In this document: positions 26,298 to 36,725 of the stretch, piece by piece
How the letters are laid out: each line of letters begins with the position of its first letter
Numbering within the stretch: the first letter of the stretch is position 1
Origin: Planctomycetota bacterium
Lineage (GTDB): Bacteria; Planctomycetota; UBA1135; GCA-002686595
Direction: 5' to 3'
Assembly (NCBI GenBank): GCA_002862085.1
Contig: PKCK01000127.1
Coordinates: 1-64,000, forward strand
DNA length: 64,000 nt
Position numbers and translations under genes: made by a program
Notes under the pieces: generated by a model
Databases searched by the model: none
What the model was told of the DNA's origin: nothing
What the model saw: only the letters and a program-made list of their open reading frames with translations

Positions 26298-27116
26298 TCA
26301 GGCGCCCGGCCCGGCCTCCTCGATGAGTCCCTCCTCCGGCGAGGAGGCGTTGGCGTAGAGCTTCTTCGGGATGCGACCCGCGAGGAACGCGTTCCGGCCC
26401 GCGGCGCAGGCGTCACGCATGGCCGCGGCCATGCGGAGGGGCTCGTTCGCGCCCGCGATCGCGGTGTTCAGAAGTACGCCCTCGGCGCCGAGCTCCATGC
26501 AGAGCGCCACGTCGGAGGCAGTTCCGACGCCGGCGTCGACGATGACGGGCACGTCCACCAGCTCCATCAGGATGCGGATCGCGTTCGGGTTCAAGACCCC
26601 CTGCCCCGAGCCGATCGGCGAGCCCGCGGGCATCACCGCCGCCGCGCCCAGCTCGGCGAGGCGCACGCCCATGCGCGGGTCGTCGGAGCAGTAGACCATG
26701 ACCGTGAAGCCCTCCTTCACGAGCTGCTCCGTGGCCTCCAGGGTCCCGATCGGATCGGGCAGCAGGGTCTTCGGATCCCCCAGCACCTCGAGCTTCACGA
26801 GCGGCGTGTCGAGGAGTTCGCGGGCGAGACGCGCGGTCCGCACCGCCGACTCCACGTCGTAGCAGCCCGCTGTGTTCGGGAGCAGGTGATAGCGGTCTCG
26901 GTCGATGTGATCGAGGAGCGACTCGCCCTTCGACGGATCGAGGTTCACGCGCCGGATCGCCACGGTCACCATCTCGGTACCGCTGATCTCGAGGGCCTCC
27001 GCCGTCTCCTCGAAGCTCGCGTACTTGCCGGTGCCGACGAGGAGTCGCGAGTTCAACGTGAACTCGCCGCCGATGACGAGCGGCGCTTCGGCCGCGTTCT
27101 GGGGCTCGTTGCTCAT
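26298..27116 (-). CDS. thiG: thiazole synthase ThiG
   Basis: The 272-residue product is a TIM-barrel ThiG, which makes the thiazole phosphate of thiamine from deoxyxylulose 5-phosphate, dehydroglycine and ThiS thiocarboxylate. Family stretches are '[10 protein letters not shown]', 'LLPNTAGCY', 'LVKLEVLGD' with the Schiff-base lysine, and the phosphate-binding 'GSGQGVLNP'. The length is normal. thiS lies 20 nt upstream in the same operon. ThiF, ThiH or ThiO and ThiC are not in the window. No TPP riboswitch is seen upstream of the operon. Confidence 0.95.
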   Translation of the reverse strand: MSNEPQNAAEAPLVIGGEFTLNSRLLVGTGKYASFEETAEALEISGTEMVTVAIRRVNLDPSKGESLLDHIDRDRYHLLPNTAGCYDVESAVRTARLARELLDTPLVKLEVLGDPKTLLPDPIGTLEATEQLVKEGFTVMVYCSDDPRMGVRLAELGAAAVMPAGSPIGSGQGVLNPNAIRILMELVDVPVIVDAGVGTASDVALCMELGAEGVLLNTAIAGANEPLRMAAAMRDACAAGRNAFLAGRIPKKLYANASSPEEGLIEEAGPGA

Positions 27117-27136
27117 GGTCCAGTTGGGGTCCGCGG

Positions 27137-27349
27137 TCAGCCTCCGCCGACCATGGTCACGATCTCGATGCGATCGCCTTCGGCGAGGGCGTGATCCGCG
27201 TGGGTCGCCCGCGGGACGATCTCGCGATTCACCTCCACGGCGACCTGCTCGGGACGCAGCCCGCGCGCGGCCACCAGCTGCGCGACCGTGCTGCCCGCGG
27301 GGAGCTGCACGGTCTCGCCGTTCACGGTGATCTCCAGCTCGTCGGTCAA
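27137..27349 (-). CDS. thiS: sulfur-carrier protein ThiS
   Basis: The ubiquitin-like sulfur carrier ends in the required GlyGly (IVTMVGGG), whose thiocarboxylate donates sulfur to thiazole. The start is inferred: the TTG at 27349 gives 70 residues beginning near 'LEITVNGE', the normal ThiS length (~66-70), and leaves 5 nt after the rlmI stop. A longer frame would run into rlmI and has no ThiS similarity. No ATG is available close by. It is co-transcribed with thiG. Confidence 0.85.
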   Translation of the reverse strand: MTDELEITVNGETVQLPAGSTVAQLVAARGLRPEQVAVEVNREIVPRATHADHALAEGDRIEIVTMVGGG

Positions 27350-27354
27350 GGGGA

Positions 27355-28533
27355 TCAGCCGACCCGCAGGAAGGCGCACTTCAGGTAGTCGGACTCCGGC
27401 AGCGTCACCAGATGCGGATGATCCGGAGCCGCCTTGGTCAGCTCCTCCAGCCACACGTCGCGGCCCGCGAGGTTCGCCGCGCGTCCGATGAACTTGACGA
27501 AGTCCGCGGGCGAGACGTTGTACGAGCACGAGGCCGAGACGATCGCGCCGCCCGCGGGGACGAGGTCGAAGGCGCGGCGGTTCAGCTCGACGTAGCCGCG
27601 CTCGGCACCCGCCACCTCCTTCTTCGAGCGAGCGAACGCAGGCGGATCAACCACGACCAGCTCGTAGCGCTCCTCACGCTCGGCGCGGGCGCGCATGTCC
27701 TTCATGCAGTCGACGCGCTCGACCTTGATCCGGTCGAGCAGCCCGTTGCGCTCGGCGTTGGCGAGGATGCGCTCGCACGCGCCCTTGTTCTGCTCGAGGC
27801 ACACGACCTGCTCGGCCCCCGCGAGCGCGGCGTGGAGGCCGAAGAGGCCGTCGTAGCTGAACGCGTCGAGCACGCGCCCCCCCTCCGCGCGCCGCGCGGC
27901 GGCGCGGCGATTCAGCGACTGGTCGAGGTAGTGGCCCGTCTTGTGCCCCTGGAAGACGTCGACCTCGAAGAGCAGGTCACCATCGCGCGCGAGCACGGGA
28001 CCTTCGACCGAGCCGCGTAGCGTCTCGACGATCGGGTCGAGCTTCTCGAGCTTGCGCACAGATGCATCGGAGCGATCGACGATCGCATCCGGCTCGAAGG
28101 GCAGCGCCTCGAGCAGCAGCTCGACGATGAAGTCGCGCATGCGATCGGAGCCCTGACAGCCCGACTGCAGGACGAGCGTCTTCGCGTAGCGGTCGACGAC
28201 CATGCCAGGGAAGCCGTCCGCGTCCCCCGAGAGGAGACGGCAGCACCCGGCCTCGTCCAGCATCCCGAGCTGACGTCGACGCTCCACGGCGCGGCGCATG
28301 CGCTCGGACCAGAAAGCCCGGTTCGGCTGCGTCGAGTCGGAGGTCACCAGACGCACCGCGATACGACTCGCGGTGCTGTACAGCCCCCAGCCCATGGGGT
28401 GCCCGTTCGGGTCCTCCACGGGCACGAGCTCGCCCTGCGTGCCGCTGCTCTCCGCGACGTCGTCGCGGTACGCCCAGGGATGGCCCTTCATCAGCCACCT
28501 TCGGCCCTTGCCGGAGAGAATCACCTTTCCCAT
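27355..28533 (-). CDS. rlmI: RlmI-like class I SAM-dependent rRNA methyltransferase
   Basis: The 392-residue product has an N-terminal PUA-like domain ('[18 protein letters not shown]'), the central RlmI-specific domain and a C-terminal Rossmann methyltransferase with '[16 protein letters not shown]' (SAM motif I), '[14 protein letters not shown]' (motif IV) and 'SASCSYNV' carrying the catalytic-type cysteine. E. coli RlmI makes m5C1962 in 23S rRNA. The ATG at 28533 is the family start ([10 protein letters not shown]). It heads the six-gene operon with thiS, thiG, the CPBP protease, gamma carbonic anhydrase and larE. The 148-nt region upstream holds a small CCGCCG/CGGCGG hairpin (28651-28666) and no gene. 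Confidence 0.9.
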   Translation of the reverse strand: MGKVILSGKGRRWLMKGHPWAYRDDVAESSGTQGELVPVEDPNGHPMGWGLYSTASRIAVRLVTSDSTQPNRAFWSERMRRAVERRRQLGMLDEAGCCRLLSGDADGFPGMVVDRYAKTLVLQSGCQGSDRMRDFIVELLLEALPFEPDAIVDRSDASVRKLEKLDPIVETLRGSVEGPVLARDGDLLFEVDVFQGHKTGHYLDQSLNRRAAARRAEGGRVLDAFSYDGLFGLHAALAGAEQVVCLEQNKGACERILANAERNGLLDRIKVERVDCMKDMRARAEREERYELVVVDPPAFARSKKEVAGAERGYVELNRRAFDLVPAGGAIVSASCSYNVSPADFVKFIGRAANLAGRDVWLEELTKAAPDHPHLVTLPESDYLKCAFLRVG

Positions 28534-28681
28534 GTCACTTGCTCTTCGCCGCTTCGGCGGATTGTGGGGCGCCTCGCGGCGTGGCCCTGCGCGCCCTGGC
28601 GGAGTCCTGGAGCGCCGCGGGGAGCGCGGCAGCCCGGATCGGGAAGGCCTCCGCCGCCGACGGCGGCCGGAGAGGATACGG

Positions 28682-31168
28682 CTAGCGCACCGCCACGAGG
28701 CGGCGGAACCGAGGAGAGTCCCGCAGGGCCGCGAGGTCGGGGTCCTCGGCGGCCCAGGCCTTCTGCTTGTCCCGGGACTCGTCGGTCGCGTGGCCGAGCC
28801 GGAGCTCGATCTCGAGGAGGTCGAGGGCCTGCTCCACGTCCCCCAGGAGGGCGTGCGTGCAGGCGAGGTTGTACCAGGTGCCAGGGCCCGGGCGGATGGC
28901 GGCGATCAGCGCCCGGGCCTCCTCCTCGCGACCAGCGCGCGCGCGATAGCACGCCAGCAGCGCCCGCATGAACTCGTCCTGCCGCAGGGCGTACGCCTGC
29001 TCGTAGTACGCCGCCGCCCGGTCGGGGTCCCCCATCCGGACGTTGGCGTTGACCGCCAAGCTCACGAGCGCGCTCGACTCGAGCCCGTCGAAGCCCGCGA
29101 GGTCCTCGCGCGCCACGCCCCTGTCGAGCATCTCACGCCGCAGATCACCGAGCCGCTCCACCGCGGACAGGAGCACCACCTCGGCCTCCTCGCCGCGCCC
29201 CTCGTCGGTCAGCGCGCTGCCCACGAGCATGCGCGCGCGGATGATGCGGTCGTGTCCCGAGGTGTACCACCAGTCCGAGATGCCGCGACTCTCGACGTCC
29301 GCCTCCAGCTCTCGCGCCAGCGCGCGAGCCTCGTCCCCGCGCCCCTCGTCCACGAGATCCTGAGCGTGCCAGAGGGCGGCGCTCCCCGGGATCCGCAGGT
29401 CTCGGATCCAGGCGCGGGAGCCGGGCTCCTCGTTCTCTCTTCGGCGCGCAGCGAAGAAGCGCTGGCGGCGCAGGCGCTCCAGCGTCTCGAACTCCTCCTC
29501 CGGCAGGAGGCCGAGCGCGCGGTCCCGGGCCCGGGCGAAGGCCTCCTCCGCGTCCTCGATCGCGTCGTCGAGGCCGCTGAGCCTCGCGTCCCTGATCCGC
29601 TCGAGGAGAGCCAGCCGCTCGGGATCCTCGAACGGATCGGTCAGGCGGCCTCGCTCCGCGGCTGGCACGGACGGCACGAGGGGCGTGAAGCCCGGAAGTT
29701 CCCCCGGGGCGACGGTCGCGAGGGCCTGGCCGAGCAGTCCCTGGAGCTCGATGAGCCGCGCGCGGCCGAAGCTGCCGTCCTCGCCGCGCTCCCCGTTCGA
29801 GGCCCCCGTCGAGACGAAGCCCGTCTTGCCGAAGAGCAGCCTGTAGGCGGAGAGGTCCAGCAGGAGCAGCCCGTCCCAGCTGGTCAGGACGTTCCGACCG
29901 AGCTCCGAGTGCACGGCCTGGGCCTCGAGGTCGATCGCGTGGGACGAGCGCGCGAGCTCCAGGACCTCGGCGCGGTCGGCGCCGCGCGCGATGGCGAGCA
30001 GCGTGCGCGTCACCTCGGCGACGGCGCGCAGCTGGAGCAGGTTCACGTGACGCGCGCGCGCGCTGCGGCTGAGGAGGTCGCGGCGCTCGGCCAGGGCACG
30101 ATCCAGTGCATCGGCCGCCTGGTCCAGCCTGCCGCCAGCGGCTTCGAGCTGGCCGAGGGCCAGGTGGCTCGCGCCGCACAGGTACAGGCCCCGGAAGAGC
30201 CAGAGCTGCGACTCGAACGCGTCGACCCGCGCTCCGGGCCGCAGACGCACTCCGCGACTCGCCACCAGCTCCTGCGCAGAGGCGAGCGCTGCCCGCGCGT
30301 CCCCCTCGGTGCTCAGGGAGAGCCGCGCGGACTGGAAGAGGGCGACGTCCCGCTCGATCCCGAGGGAGGCGAGCCGATCCAGCAGCAGCCGCGCCTGGCC
30401 GCGTACGCCCGACGTGGAGAGCCGGTCGACGGCCTCTTCGAAGGCCTCCGCGGCCCCGCGGCGAACTGCGGGATCGGGATGCCGCAGGCCCACCACGAGC
30501 GGGAGCGCCGGGGCCGCCGGGAGCTCGCCGCCGCGCCCCGCCTCGTCCGCGAGCCAGCGGCCATAAGCCGGCAGAAGAGCCCCCACGGCGGCCATGTCCG
30601 TCCGGAGAGCCGTCCCGCGCCCCAGGGCTCGCTGAACGATCTCGACGATGGTCTCCTCTCCGCCGACCGCGCCGGCGAGCGCCTTCGCAGCACGTCGTCG
30701 CAGCAGCGGCTCGGCCGCAGCCTCCACGATCTTCCCGAGCTGCGAAGCCGCCTCGGGGCCACCGATCACCCCGAGGGCAGCGAGCGCCACGCGGCGCACC
30801 CGGTTGCTGGGGTCGTCCCTGGCGAGGAGAGCGAGGCGCCGGGCTCGCTCGGGACGCGCGACCGTCCCGAGATCGGGGCGCCGGAACAGCTTGACGACGC
30901 CGAGCCTGATGGCGACCTCACCGTCGGCGAGGGCGGGCGCCAGCTCCAGGATCTGCCCGCGAGGGACGGAGCGCTGGAGGCGGGCGAGCGCCGCCTTGCG
31001 CGCCGGCGGTCCGGCCGCGGGGTCCAGGAGGATCTCCAGGTCGCTCCGCCAGTCTCCAGGCCGCTCTTCCTGCAGCGCCGCCGCGCCGCCCTGCACGTCG
31101 GCCGCGGACGAGGCCGGACTCACGGCCGCGATCAGCGCGAGCAGGGGGACGAGGGAGCGGAGGATCAT
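28682..31168 (-). CDS. secreted HEAT/TPR-repeat protein
   Basis: The 828-residue product has a signal peptide ([18 protein letters not shown]). Residues ~60-270 show HEAT-like repeats ('[15 protein letters not shown]', '[16 protein letters not shown]', '[15 protein letters not shown]'). The middle is helical and less regular. The C-terminal ~150 residues are TPR-like ('[26 protein letters not shown]', '[22 protein letters not shown]') and end in '[16 protein letters not shown]', a common finish of bacterial TPR proteins. It is likely a periplasmic protein-interaction scaffold. The ATGA overlap (31165-31168) with the upstream activator-like gene means the two are translated together, so the activator-like protein and this protein probably act in one pathway. 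No enzymatic domain is seen. Confidence 0.8.
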   Translation of the reverse strand: MILRSLVPLLALIAAVSPASSAADVQGGAAALQEERPGDWRSDLEILLDPAAGPPARKAALARLQRSVPRGQILELAPALADGEVAIRLGVVKLFRRPDLGTVARPERARRLALLARDDPSNRVRRVALAALGVIGGPEAASQLGKIVEAAAEPLLRRRAAKALAGAVGGEETIVEIVQRALGRGTALRTDMAAVGALLPAYGRWLADEAGRGGELPAAPALPLVVGLRHPDPAVRRGAAEAFEEAVDRLSTSGVRGQARLLLDRLASLGIERDVALFQSARLSLSTEGDARAALASAQELVASRGVRLRPGARVDAFESQLWLFRGLYLCGASHLALGQLEAAGGRLDQAADALDRALAERRDLLSRSARARHVNLLQLRAVAEVTRTLLAIARGADRAEVLELARSSHAIDLEAQAVHSELGRNVLTSWDGLLLLDLSAYRLLFGKTGFVSTGASNGERGEDGSFGRARLIELQGLLGQALATVAPGELPGFTPLVPSVPAAERGRLTDPFEDPERLALLERIRDARLSGLDDAIEDAEEAFARARDRALGLLPEEEFETLERLRRQRFFAARRRENEEPGSRAWIRDLRIPGSAALWHAQDLVDEGRGDEARALARELEADVESRGISDWWYTSGHDRIIRARMLVGSALTDEGRGEEAEVVLLSAVERLGDLRREMLDRGVAREDLAGFDGLESSALVSLAVNANVRMGDPDRAAAYYEQAYALRQDEFMRALLACYRARAGREEEARALIAAIRPGPGTWYNLACTHALLGDVEQALDLLEIELRLGHATDESRDKQKAWAAEDPDLAALRDSPRFRRLVAVR

Positions 31169-32193
31169 TCGCTGAGCTTCTTCCGGCGGTAGTCGAAGGC
31201 CCGTCGGGAGAGCTCGAGGACGCGCGCCGCGGCCGACGCGTTCCCCCGGGTCTGAGCGAGGGCCGCTTCGAGGAGAGCGCGCTCGAGCGCCTCCAGCGAG
31301 ACGCCCGCGGCGAGGGCTTCGAGGGCGATCTCATGGGACCTGCCGCGGATCGATTCCGCCAGGAAACCCAGCTCTTCCGCCTCGATCGGGCCCTCCCGGG
31401 GCACCACGAGGACCCGCTCGAGGGCGTTCTCCAGCTCGCGAACGTTCCCGGGCCAGGGGTGCGCCACGAGGAGCGCGCGCGCATCCGCGGAGATGTCCCG
31501 AGGCGGGACCGAGGCGCGCACCGCGACGGCTTCGACCAGAGCGTCGCACAGGGGCCCGAAGGTCTCGTCGCCCGTCCGCGCGCGGAGGGGCGGGACCTCG
31601 AGCGGCACGACCGCCAGGCGGAAGAAGAGATCCTCCCGGAAGCGCCCGGCCGCGACCTCCTGGCGGAGATCGACCGCGGTGGTCGCCACCACCGCGCAAT
31701 CGACAGGCACCGACCGGGCCGCGCCCAGGGGCTCCACCACTCGCTCCTGGAGGACCCTCAGCAGCTTGACCTGGAGGGGCAGGGCGAGGGTCTCGATCGC
31801 CTCGAGCACCAGGGTCCCACCCGAGGCCCGCACGAACCGACCATCGCGGGCGTGCACGGCGCCCGTGAAAGCGCCCTCCTCGTGGCCGAAGAGCTCCGCC
31901 TCCAGCAGCGTCTCCGCGAGGCCCGCGAGATGGACCGGGACGAAGGGCCCGTCGGCCCGTGGAGAGAGATCGTGGAGGCGCCGGGCCGCCCGGCTCTTGC
32001 CGGCTCCGCTCTCTCCCGTCAAGAGCACGGTCGGGGGCGCCGCACTGGCGCCCCGGGCGGCGCTGTCAGCGATCCGCTGGAGGGTCTCGTCGAAGACGAG
32101 CCATGCTCCAGCGAGGGCGGGTTCATCCGCCGCCTCGTCGCCCTCGGGGCCGGTCTCGCGCTCCGTTCGCGGGGGTGTTTCGTCGGCGGTCAT
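31165..32193 (-). CDS. sigma-54-activator-like AAA+ protein with altered Walker B
   Basis: The ATG at 32193 gives 342 residues. There is no receiver or other sensor domain, only an acidic N-terminus (~30 residues). The AAA+ core carries Walker A GESGAGKS (60-67), the sigma-54-contacting GAFTGA loop (107-112), 'FREDLFFRL' with arginine-finger residues, and '[14 protein letters not shown]'. A Fis-type helix-turn-helix ends the protein ('[22 protein letters not shown]'). The Walker B segment reads GGTLVLEAI where the family has GGTLFLDEI: the Mg-coordinating Asp is Glu131 and the catalytic Glu is Ala132, so ATP hydrolysis may be impaired. The longer frame upstream to 33546 is antisense to nusA and is rejected. 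It is transcribed with the HEAT/TPR gene and diverges from nusA. Confidence 0.82.
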   Translation of the reverse strand: MTADETPPRTERETGPEGDEAADEPALAGAWLVFDETLQRIADSAARGASAAPPTVLLTGESGAGKSRAARRLHDLSPRADGPFVPVHLAGLAETLLEAELFGHEEGAFTGAVHARDGRFVRASGGTLVLEAIETLALPLQVKLLRVLQERVVEPLGAARSVPVDCAVVATTAVDLRQEVAAGRFREDLFFRLAVVPLEVPPLRARTGDETFGPLCDALVEAVAVRASVPPRDISADARALLVAHPWPGNVRELENALERVLVVPREGPIEAEELGFLAESIRGRSHEIALEALAAGVSLEALERALLEAALAQTRGNASAAARVLELSRRAFDYRRKKLSE

Positions 32194-32364
32194 GGTGCCT
32201 GCGCCGGGGGGGAGCCGCGGACGCGCTCGGACTGGCCTCCAGAGGTTGACTCCCCTCCCGGGGCCGCTCAGACTACGCAGTCGAAAGAGACCCGACAAAC
32301 TCTCCTGAACACCGCGCGGTGCACGGCCAGCGCCCTTTCCGGGCCCGGCCAACCGCGCTGCCGG

Positions 32365-32394
32365 AAGGAGCGGGGCGTCCCCCGCTCCTTTTCT
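32365..32394 (+). terminator. intrinsic-terminator-like hairpin in the nusA leader
   Basis: AAGGAGCGGGG (32365-32375) pairs perfectly with CCCCGCTCCTT (32380-32390) over the loop CGTC, followed by TTCT. It ends 25 nt before the nusA ATG on the + strand. The gene upstream runs on the - strand and starts at 32193, so this hairpin lies in the nusA 5' leader and terminates no upstream + strand gene. It could be an attenuator responding to NusA itself. The remaining leader 32194-32364 holds no gene. Confidence 0.7.
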
Positions 32395-32415
32395 ATTGCC
32401 GTCGAGCACACCCAC

Positions 32416-33534
32416 ATGAATTCCGAAGCACTCCTGCAGATGGTCGATCTCCTGCACGCACAGAAGAACATCCCCCACGAGGTGATCTTCCGCGCGCTCG
32501 AGGAGTCGATGGCTGCCGCCGTGCGCAAGCGCTTCGGCGAGGGCGAGGAACTCGTCTGCACCATCGATCGGGAGACCGGCGAGGTGACCGTCGAGGACGA
32601 CGAGGGCGTCTACGAGTTCGAGATGAGCGAGCTGGGGCGCATCGTGGCCCAGACGGTCAAGCAGGGGTTCACCCAGCGGGTCCGCGAAGCCGAGCGCGAC
32701 GTCTTCTACGACAAGTACGAGGCCCGCGTCGGTCAGCTGATCAGCGGCGAGGTGCAGCGCTACGAGGGGCAGGACCTCGTGGTCAGCCTCGGTGACGTCG
32801 AGGCCCACCTCACCCGCGAGGACCGCGTCCGCGGCGAGACCTACGCTCCGGGCGATCGGATCCGCGTGATCATCGTGGAGGTCCGCAAGGACGGCAGCCG
32901 CGTCCGCATCTACGTCAGCCGTACTCACCCCGACCTGGTGCGGCGACTGTTCGAGCTCGAGGTGCCGGAGATCGCGGACCAGATCATCGAGATCAAGCGA
33001 GTCGTCCGCGAGCCGGGCTACCGCACCAAGATGGCGGTCGTCTCGAGCGACCCGAAGATCGACGCGATCGGCGCCTGCGTCGGAGTGCGCGGCTCCCGCA
33101 TCAAGGCGGTCATCGACGAGCTCCGCGGCGAGCGCATCGACATCATCCGCTGGAGCGACTCCCTCGAGACGCTCGTGATGAACGGCCTCGGCCCGGCGAA
33201 GATCCACCTCGACAACATCTACCCCAACGTCGAGAAGCACTCGGTCACCGTCCTCGTCGACGAGGAGCAGCAGTCCCTGGCGATCGGCAAGCGCGGCCAG
33301 AACGTACGCCTCGCCAGCCGCCTCTGCGGCTGGGACATCGACATCAAGACCCGCGAGGAGTACTTCGGCGAAGACGGCCTCCCCGTCGCCGAGGACGCCG
33401 CTGGCGAGGAGCCCGCGCCCACGGCCGAGGAGCCGGCCGAGGCCCCCGCCGTCGAAGATGCGGCCCCCGAACTCCCTGAAGAAGCTGCGGCCGCGGACGA
33501 CGATCCCTCGGCCCAGACCGCCGCCGGCTCCTGA
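32416..33534 (+). CDS. nusA: transcription termination/antitermination factor NusA
   Basis: The ATG at 32416 gives 372 residues. Domains in order are the NusA N-terminal RNA-polymerase-binding domain (1-~125), S1 (~130-200; '[21 protein letters not shown]'), KH1 and KH2 (~205-335; '[15 protein letters not shown]', '[16 protein letters not shown]'), and an acidic Ala/Glu/Pro tail (~345-372). No C-terminal AR domains are present, as in many non-proteobacteria. NusA promotes pausing, termination and antitermination on RNA polymerase. No Shine-Dalgarno is visible. The usual upstream rimP is absent: the neighbour is a divergent activator-like gene. infB follows after an unusually long 283-nt spacer. 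Confidence 0.95.
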   Translation: MNSEALLQMVDLLHAQKNIPHEVIFRALEESMAAAVRKRFGEGEELVCTIDRETGEVTVEDDEGVYEFEMSELGRIVAQTVKQGFTQRVREAERDVFYDKYEARVGQLISGEVQRYEGQDLVVSLGDVEAHLTREDRVRGETYAPGDRIRVIIVEVRKDGSRVRIYVSRTHPDLVRRLFELEVPEIADQIIEIKRVVREPGYRTKMAVVSSDPKIDAIGACVGVRGSRIKAVIDELRGERIDIIRWSDSLETLVMNGLGPAKIHLDNIYPNVEKHSVTVLVDEEQQSLAIGKRGQNVRLASRLCGWDIDIKTREEYFGEDGLPVAEDAAGEEPAPTAEEPAEAPAVEDAAPELPEEAAAADDDPSAQTAAGS

Positions 33535-33722
33535 GCCGCATCGCATTCACCTCTCACCCCGTCCCATCCACCCGAACCCGGAACTGTCGTGACCGAACTT
33601 CGCCATGAAGGCTGAGGGCCCTGCGCGCGGCGACGCCGCCTCCCTCGGTCCTCCCCTCGAAACGTGCTGCGCCCACGCCCTCGGCGCGCCCGCTTCGGAC
33701 CGGCTTCGGTGAAGTTCACCCT

Positions 33723-33758
33723 GGCTGATCCGGGGCCCCCACCCACTCCGAATCAGCC
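33723..33758 (+). promoter_or_regulatory. imperfect hairpin in the nusA-infB spacer
   Basis: GGCTGATCCGG (33723-33733) pairs with CCGAATCAGCC (33748-33758) with one mismatch, 59 nt upstream of the infB TTG. The 283-nt spacer 33535-33817 otherwise holds only a 35-codon ATG frame (33605-33712) of unconvincing composition. A leader control element for infB is possible. Confidence 0.35.
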
Positions 33759-33817
33759 AACGCGCGGCGGCTCCACACGTTCCGCACCGCCGCCCGACGA
33801 AACGACCCCCCTTAGGT

Positions 33818-36589
33818 TTGAGCGACAAGGTACGCATCCACGATCTCGCGAAGCAGTACGACATGCCGGGCAAGGACCTGGCGTCGAAGCTGCGCGACTT
33901 CGGCTTCAGCAAGGCGAAGAGCCACATGTCAGCACTCGATCCCTTCGAGCTCGTGCAGGCCCAGGGCCTGCTCGAGGCGAACGGGATCATGCCGGTGGCC
34001 GGCGCTGGCGACGACGGCGAGGACGCGGCGGGCGGAGGCCTGCGCGTCAAGAAGCGCAAGAAGGTCAAGGCCGACGACGACTCGGGCAGCGCGCTGCCCG
34101 GCATCAAGAAGCGCAAGAAGGCTCCCGCTCCCGGCGCCGAGGCTCCGACCCAGCCCGCTCCTGCGCCGCCCGCGGAGATGCCGGTCCCCGTGGCAGAGGA
34201 GCCCGGGGCCCCCGCTGCGGAGGAGGCACCTCCCGCACCGGAGTTCACCGCCCTCGAACCGGAGCCCGCCCCCGAGCCCGTCGTGGCCGAGCCCGAGACG
34301 GAGGCCGTCGCTGCGCCCGAGCAGCTCGAGGCCCCGGTCGCCCCCGAGGCGGAGGAGGCGGAGCCGGCGCCCGCTGCCGCGGGAGCGCCCGAGGCCCCGG
34401 CCGACCCCGCACCGGCGGCCGCGGGCGAGCCCACCACGGGCGAGGCCCAGGAGCCCGATGCGTCGGACGACGATCCATCGTCGCGCAAGGGCAACGTCGT
34501 CGGCTTCATCGACCTTTCGACGATCGCCGCGAGCCAGCCTGCCCGTCGCCGCCCGGACTCCAAGCGGCTCCAGTCGCGAGACGACTTCACCCCCGACGTT
34601 CGCCCCACCTTCGGTCGCGACCGCGGACGCCAGCAGGGTCCGACCGGCCCGCGCGGCAAGATGACCGCCGCGGAGCTGCGCGAGCGCGAGCAGGGCCGCT
34701 TCCTGCGGCGCAACCGCGCCGCAGGGGGCCCCCCCGGCCGCCGCGGCAGCGGAGGAGGAGGACGCAGTGGCTCGCGCGAGCAGGTGACGGAGTCGCCCTA
34801 CAGCGGCAGCTCGGTGACCATCGAGGAGCCGATCACGATCGCGAAGCTCAGCGACGCCCTCGCGCTGAAGAGCTCGGTCGTGCAGAAGCGGGCCCTCGAG
34901 CGTCAGTACGGGATGTTCACCCTCAACTCCACCATCGACAACGACACCGCGACGCTCCTCGCGTCGGAGTTCGAGGTCGAGCTGGAGGTGAAGCAGGAGA
35001 TCACCGCCGAGCAGCAGCTCATCGAGGAGGTCGCCAAGAAGCGATCCGAGGTCGAGGAGGAGCACCTCGTGCCCCGCTCTCCGACGGTCGCTTTCCTCGG
35101 CCACGTCGACCACGGCAAGACGACGCTCATCGACAAGATCCGTGAGACCAAGGTCGCGGACAAGGAGGCCGGCGGGATCACCCAGCACGTCGGCGCCTAC
35201 CAGGTGCAGACGTCCAAGGGGCACACGGTCACCATCGTCGACACCCCGGGCCACCAGGCGTTCACCGCGATGCGCGCGCGCGGCGCCAAGGCCGTCGACA
35301 TCGTCGTGCTGGTCGTGGCCGGTGACGACGGCGTGAAGCCGAGCACCGTCGAGGCGATCAACCACGCCAAGGCCGCCGAGACCCCGATCGTCGTGGCGTT
35401 GAACAAGGCCGACAAACCCGACTTCAACGCCAACGCCGTGATCCAGCAGCTGATGGGTCAGGAGCTCGTCCCCGAGCAGTACGGCGGCACGGCCGCGATG
35501 TTCGAGACCTCCGGTATGACCGGCGCCGGCCTCGACGAGCTGCTCGAGCACATCTTCCTGATGGGAGACGCCGAGCTCGGACTGCGCGCCCACCCGGACG
35601 GCCCCGCCTCCGGCGTGGTGCTCGAGGCCGAGATCCAGCAGGGCCGGGGCATCGTCGCCCACCTGCTCGTCCAGGACGGCACGCTCTCGAAGGGCGACGT
35701 CATCCTCGCGGGCGCCGGCTACGGCAAGGTCAGGCAGCTCCTCGACGACCGCGGCAAGACCCTGAAGACGGCGGGCCCCTCCACCCCGGTGGCCGTCACG
35801 GGCCTCGACGCCCTCCCGGGCGTTGGCCAGCCGTTCAACGTCATCGAGACGCTGCAGCAGGCCAAGGAGATCGCCGAGGAGCGCGAGCGCACCGCCCGCG
35901 CCAAGATGCTCGCGTCCAAGCGCGAGCCGAGCCGCGAGCTCGAGGCGATCCTCGGGTCAGCGCCCAAGACCGAGCGCGAGGTGATCAACGTGATCGTCCG
36001 CGGCGACGTCCAGGGAACCGTCGAGGTCATCCGTCAGGAGATCGAGGCCCTCGACCACGAGGAGGTCGAGATCAAGCTCGTCCACTCGGGCGTCGGTCCG
36101 ATCACCGAGAGCGACGTCGACCTGGCGACCACCTCGGACGCCCTTCTGATCGCGTTCCACGTGTCCGTGAACCCCAAGGCTCGCCAGACGGCGGAGCGGG
36201 GCGGCCTCACGGTGCGGCGCTACAACGTCATCTACGAGCTCCTCGACGACCTGCGCCGCGTCATGGAAGGCGCGCTCAAGCCGGAGTTCGAGGAGGAGAT
36301 CGTCGGCCACGTCGAGATCCGACGGATCTTCAAGTCCTCGAAGATCGGCCTGATCGCGGGCTGCATGGTCCTCGACGGCTCGGTGAAGCGCAGCAGCAAG
36401 GTCCGCCTCCTGCGAGACGAGCAGATCGTCTACACGGGACAGATCGGGTCGCTGCGCCGCGAGAAGGAGGAGGCCGCCGAGGTCCGCTCCGGCTTCGAGT
36501 GTGGCATCGTCCTCAAGGACTACCGCGACATCCGCGAGGGCGACATCGTCGAGGTCTTCCGCATGAAGGAGATCAAGAGGACGCTCTAG
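33818..36589 (+). CDS. infB: translation initiation factor IF-2
   Basis: The TTG at 33818 is chosen because it restores the IF2_N start ('[20 protein letters not shown]'); the next in-frame ATG (33863) would cut into that domain. The 923-residue protein has IF2_N (~1-55), a long Ala/Pro/Glu and Arg/Gly-rich linker (~60-310), a second IF2_N-like helical region (~325-410), the GTPase domain with GHVDHGKT (428-435), DTPGHQ and NKAD (529-532), then domains II, III and the fMet-tRNA-binding C-domain ending '[10 protein letters not shown]'. It positions initiator tRNA on the 30S subunit and drives subunit joining. No clear Shine-Dalgarno is visible. Confidence 0.95.
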   Translation: MSDKVRIHDLAKQYDMPGKDLASKLRDFGFSKAKSHMSALDPFELVQAQGLLEANGIMPVAGAGDDGEDAAGGGLRVKKRKKVKADDDSGSALPGIKKRKKAPAPGAEAPTQPAPAPPAEMPVPVAEEPGAPAAEEAPPAPEFTALEPEPAPEPVVAEPETEAVAAPEQLEAPVAPEAEEAEPAPAAAGAPEAPADPAPAAAGEPTTGEAQEPDASDDDPSSRKGNVVGFIDLSTIAASQPARRRPDSKRLQSRDDFTPDVRPTFGRDRGRQQGPTGPRGKMTAAELREREQGRFLRRNRAAGGPPGRRGSGGGGRSGSREQVTESPYSGSSVTIEEPITIAKLSDALALKSSVVQKRALERQYGMFTLNSTIDNDTATLLASEFEVELEVKQEITAEQQLIEEVAKKRSEVEEEHLVPRSPTVAFLGHVDHGKTTLIDKIRETKVADKEAGGITQHVGAYQVQTSKGHTVTIVDTPGHQAFTAMRARGAKAVDIVVLVVAGDDGVKPSTVEAINHAKAAETPIVVALNKADKPDFNANAVIQQLMGQELVPEQYGGTAAMFETSGMTGAGLDELLEHIFLMGDAELGLRAHPDGPASGVVLEAEIQQGRGIVAHLLVQDGTLSKGDVILAGAGYGKVRQLLDDRGKTLKTAGPSTPVAVTGLDALPGVGQPFNVIETLQQAKEIAEERERTARAKMLASKREPSRELEAILGSAPKTEREVINVIVRGDVQGTVEVIRQEIEALDHEEVEIKLVHSGVGPITESDVDLATTSDALLIAFHVSVNPKARQTAERGGLTVRRYNVIYELLDDLRRVMEGALKPEFEEEIVGHVEIRRIFKSSKIGLIAGCMVLDGSVKRSSKVRLLRDEQIVYTGQIGSLRREKEEAAEVRSGFECGIVLKDYRDIREGDIVEVFRMKEIKRTL

Positions 36590-36590
36590 T

Positions 36591-36687
36591 CCCATCCGCG
36601 TCAGCGGATGGGCCCGAAGCGAGGGAGCCCCCCTCGGGCTCTCCCCCCACCGAGCGGGGCCGCCCGTCCTCCGGCGAGCGGCCCCGC
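36591..36687 (+). other. tandem GC hairpins between infB and rbfA
   Basis: Three stems follow one another immediately after the infB stop. Stem 1 is CCCATCCGC/GCGGATGGG (36591-36612, 9 bp, loop GTCA). Stem 2 is a short GAGCCC/GGGCTC stem around 36625-36641. Stem 3 is GCGGGGCCGC/GCGGCCCCGC (36654-36687, 10 bp, 14-nt loop). None has a T tract. They fill most of the 136-nt spacer and could uncouple rbfA expression from infB by partial termination or RNA processing. Confidence 0.6.
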
Positions 36688-36725
36688 CGCCATGGGAGCC
36701 TCCGCTCTCCCCATCCCACCGCACG

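Noticed and set aside
28534-28681. TPP riboswitch for the thiS-thiG operon
   Set aside because: The region has only short GC stems and none of the conserved thi-box sequence; the same holds for the short gaps inside the operon.
32194-32415. tRNA or other structured RNA gene in the nusA leader
   Set aside because: No cloverleaf or TPsiC-like GTTCGA segment in the right spacing; only the terminator-like stem is convincing.
31165-33546. A 793-residue version of the activator-like protein
   Set aside because: The extra N-terminal half is antisense to nusA; the ATG at 32193 gives a complete AAA+ protein.
33605-33712. A 35-codon ATG frame upstream of infB as a leader peptide
   Set aside because: No ribosome binding site, no codon signature of attenuation and composition typical of non-coding GC-rich DNA.
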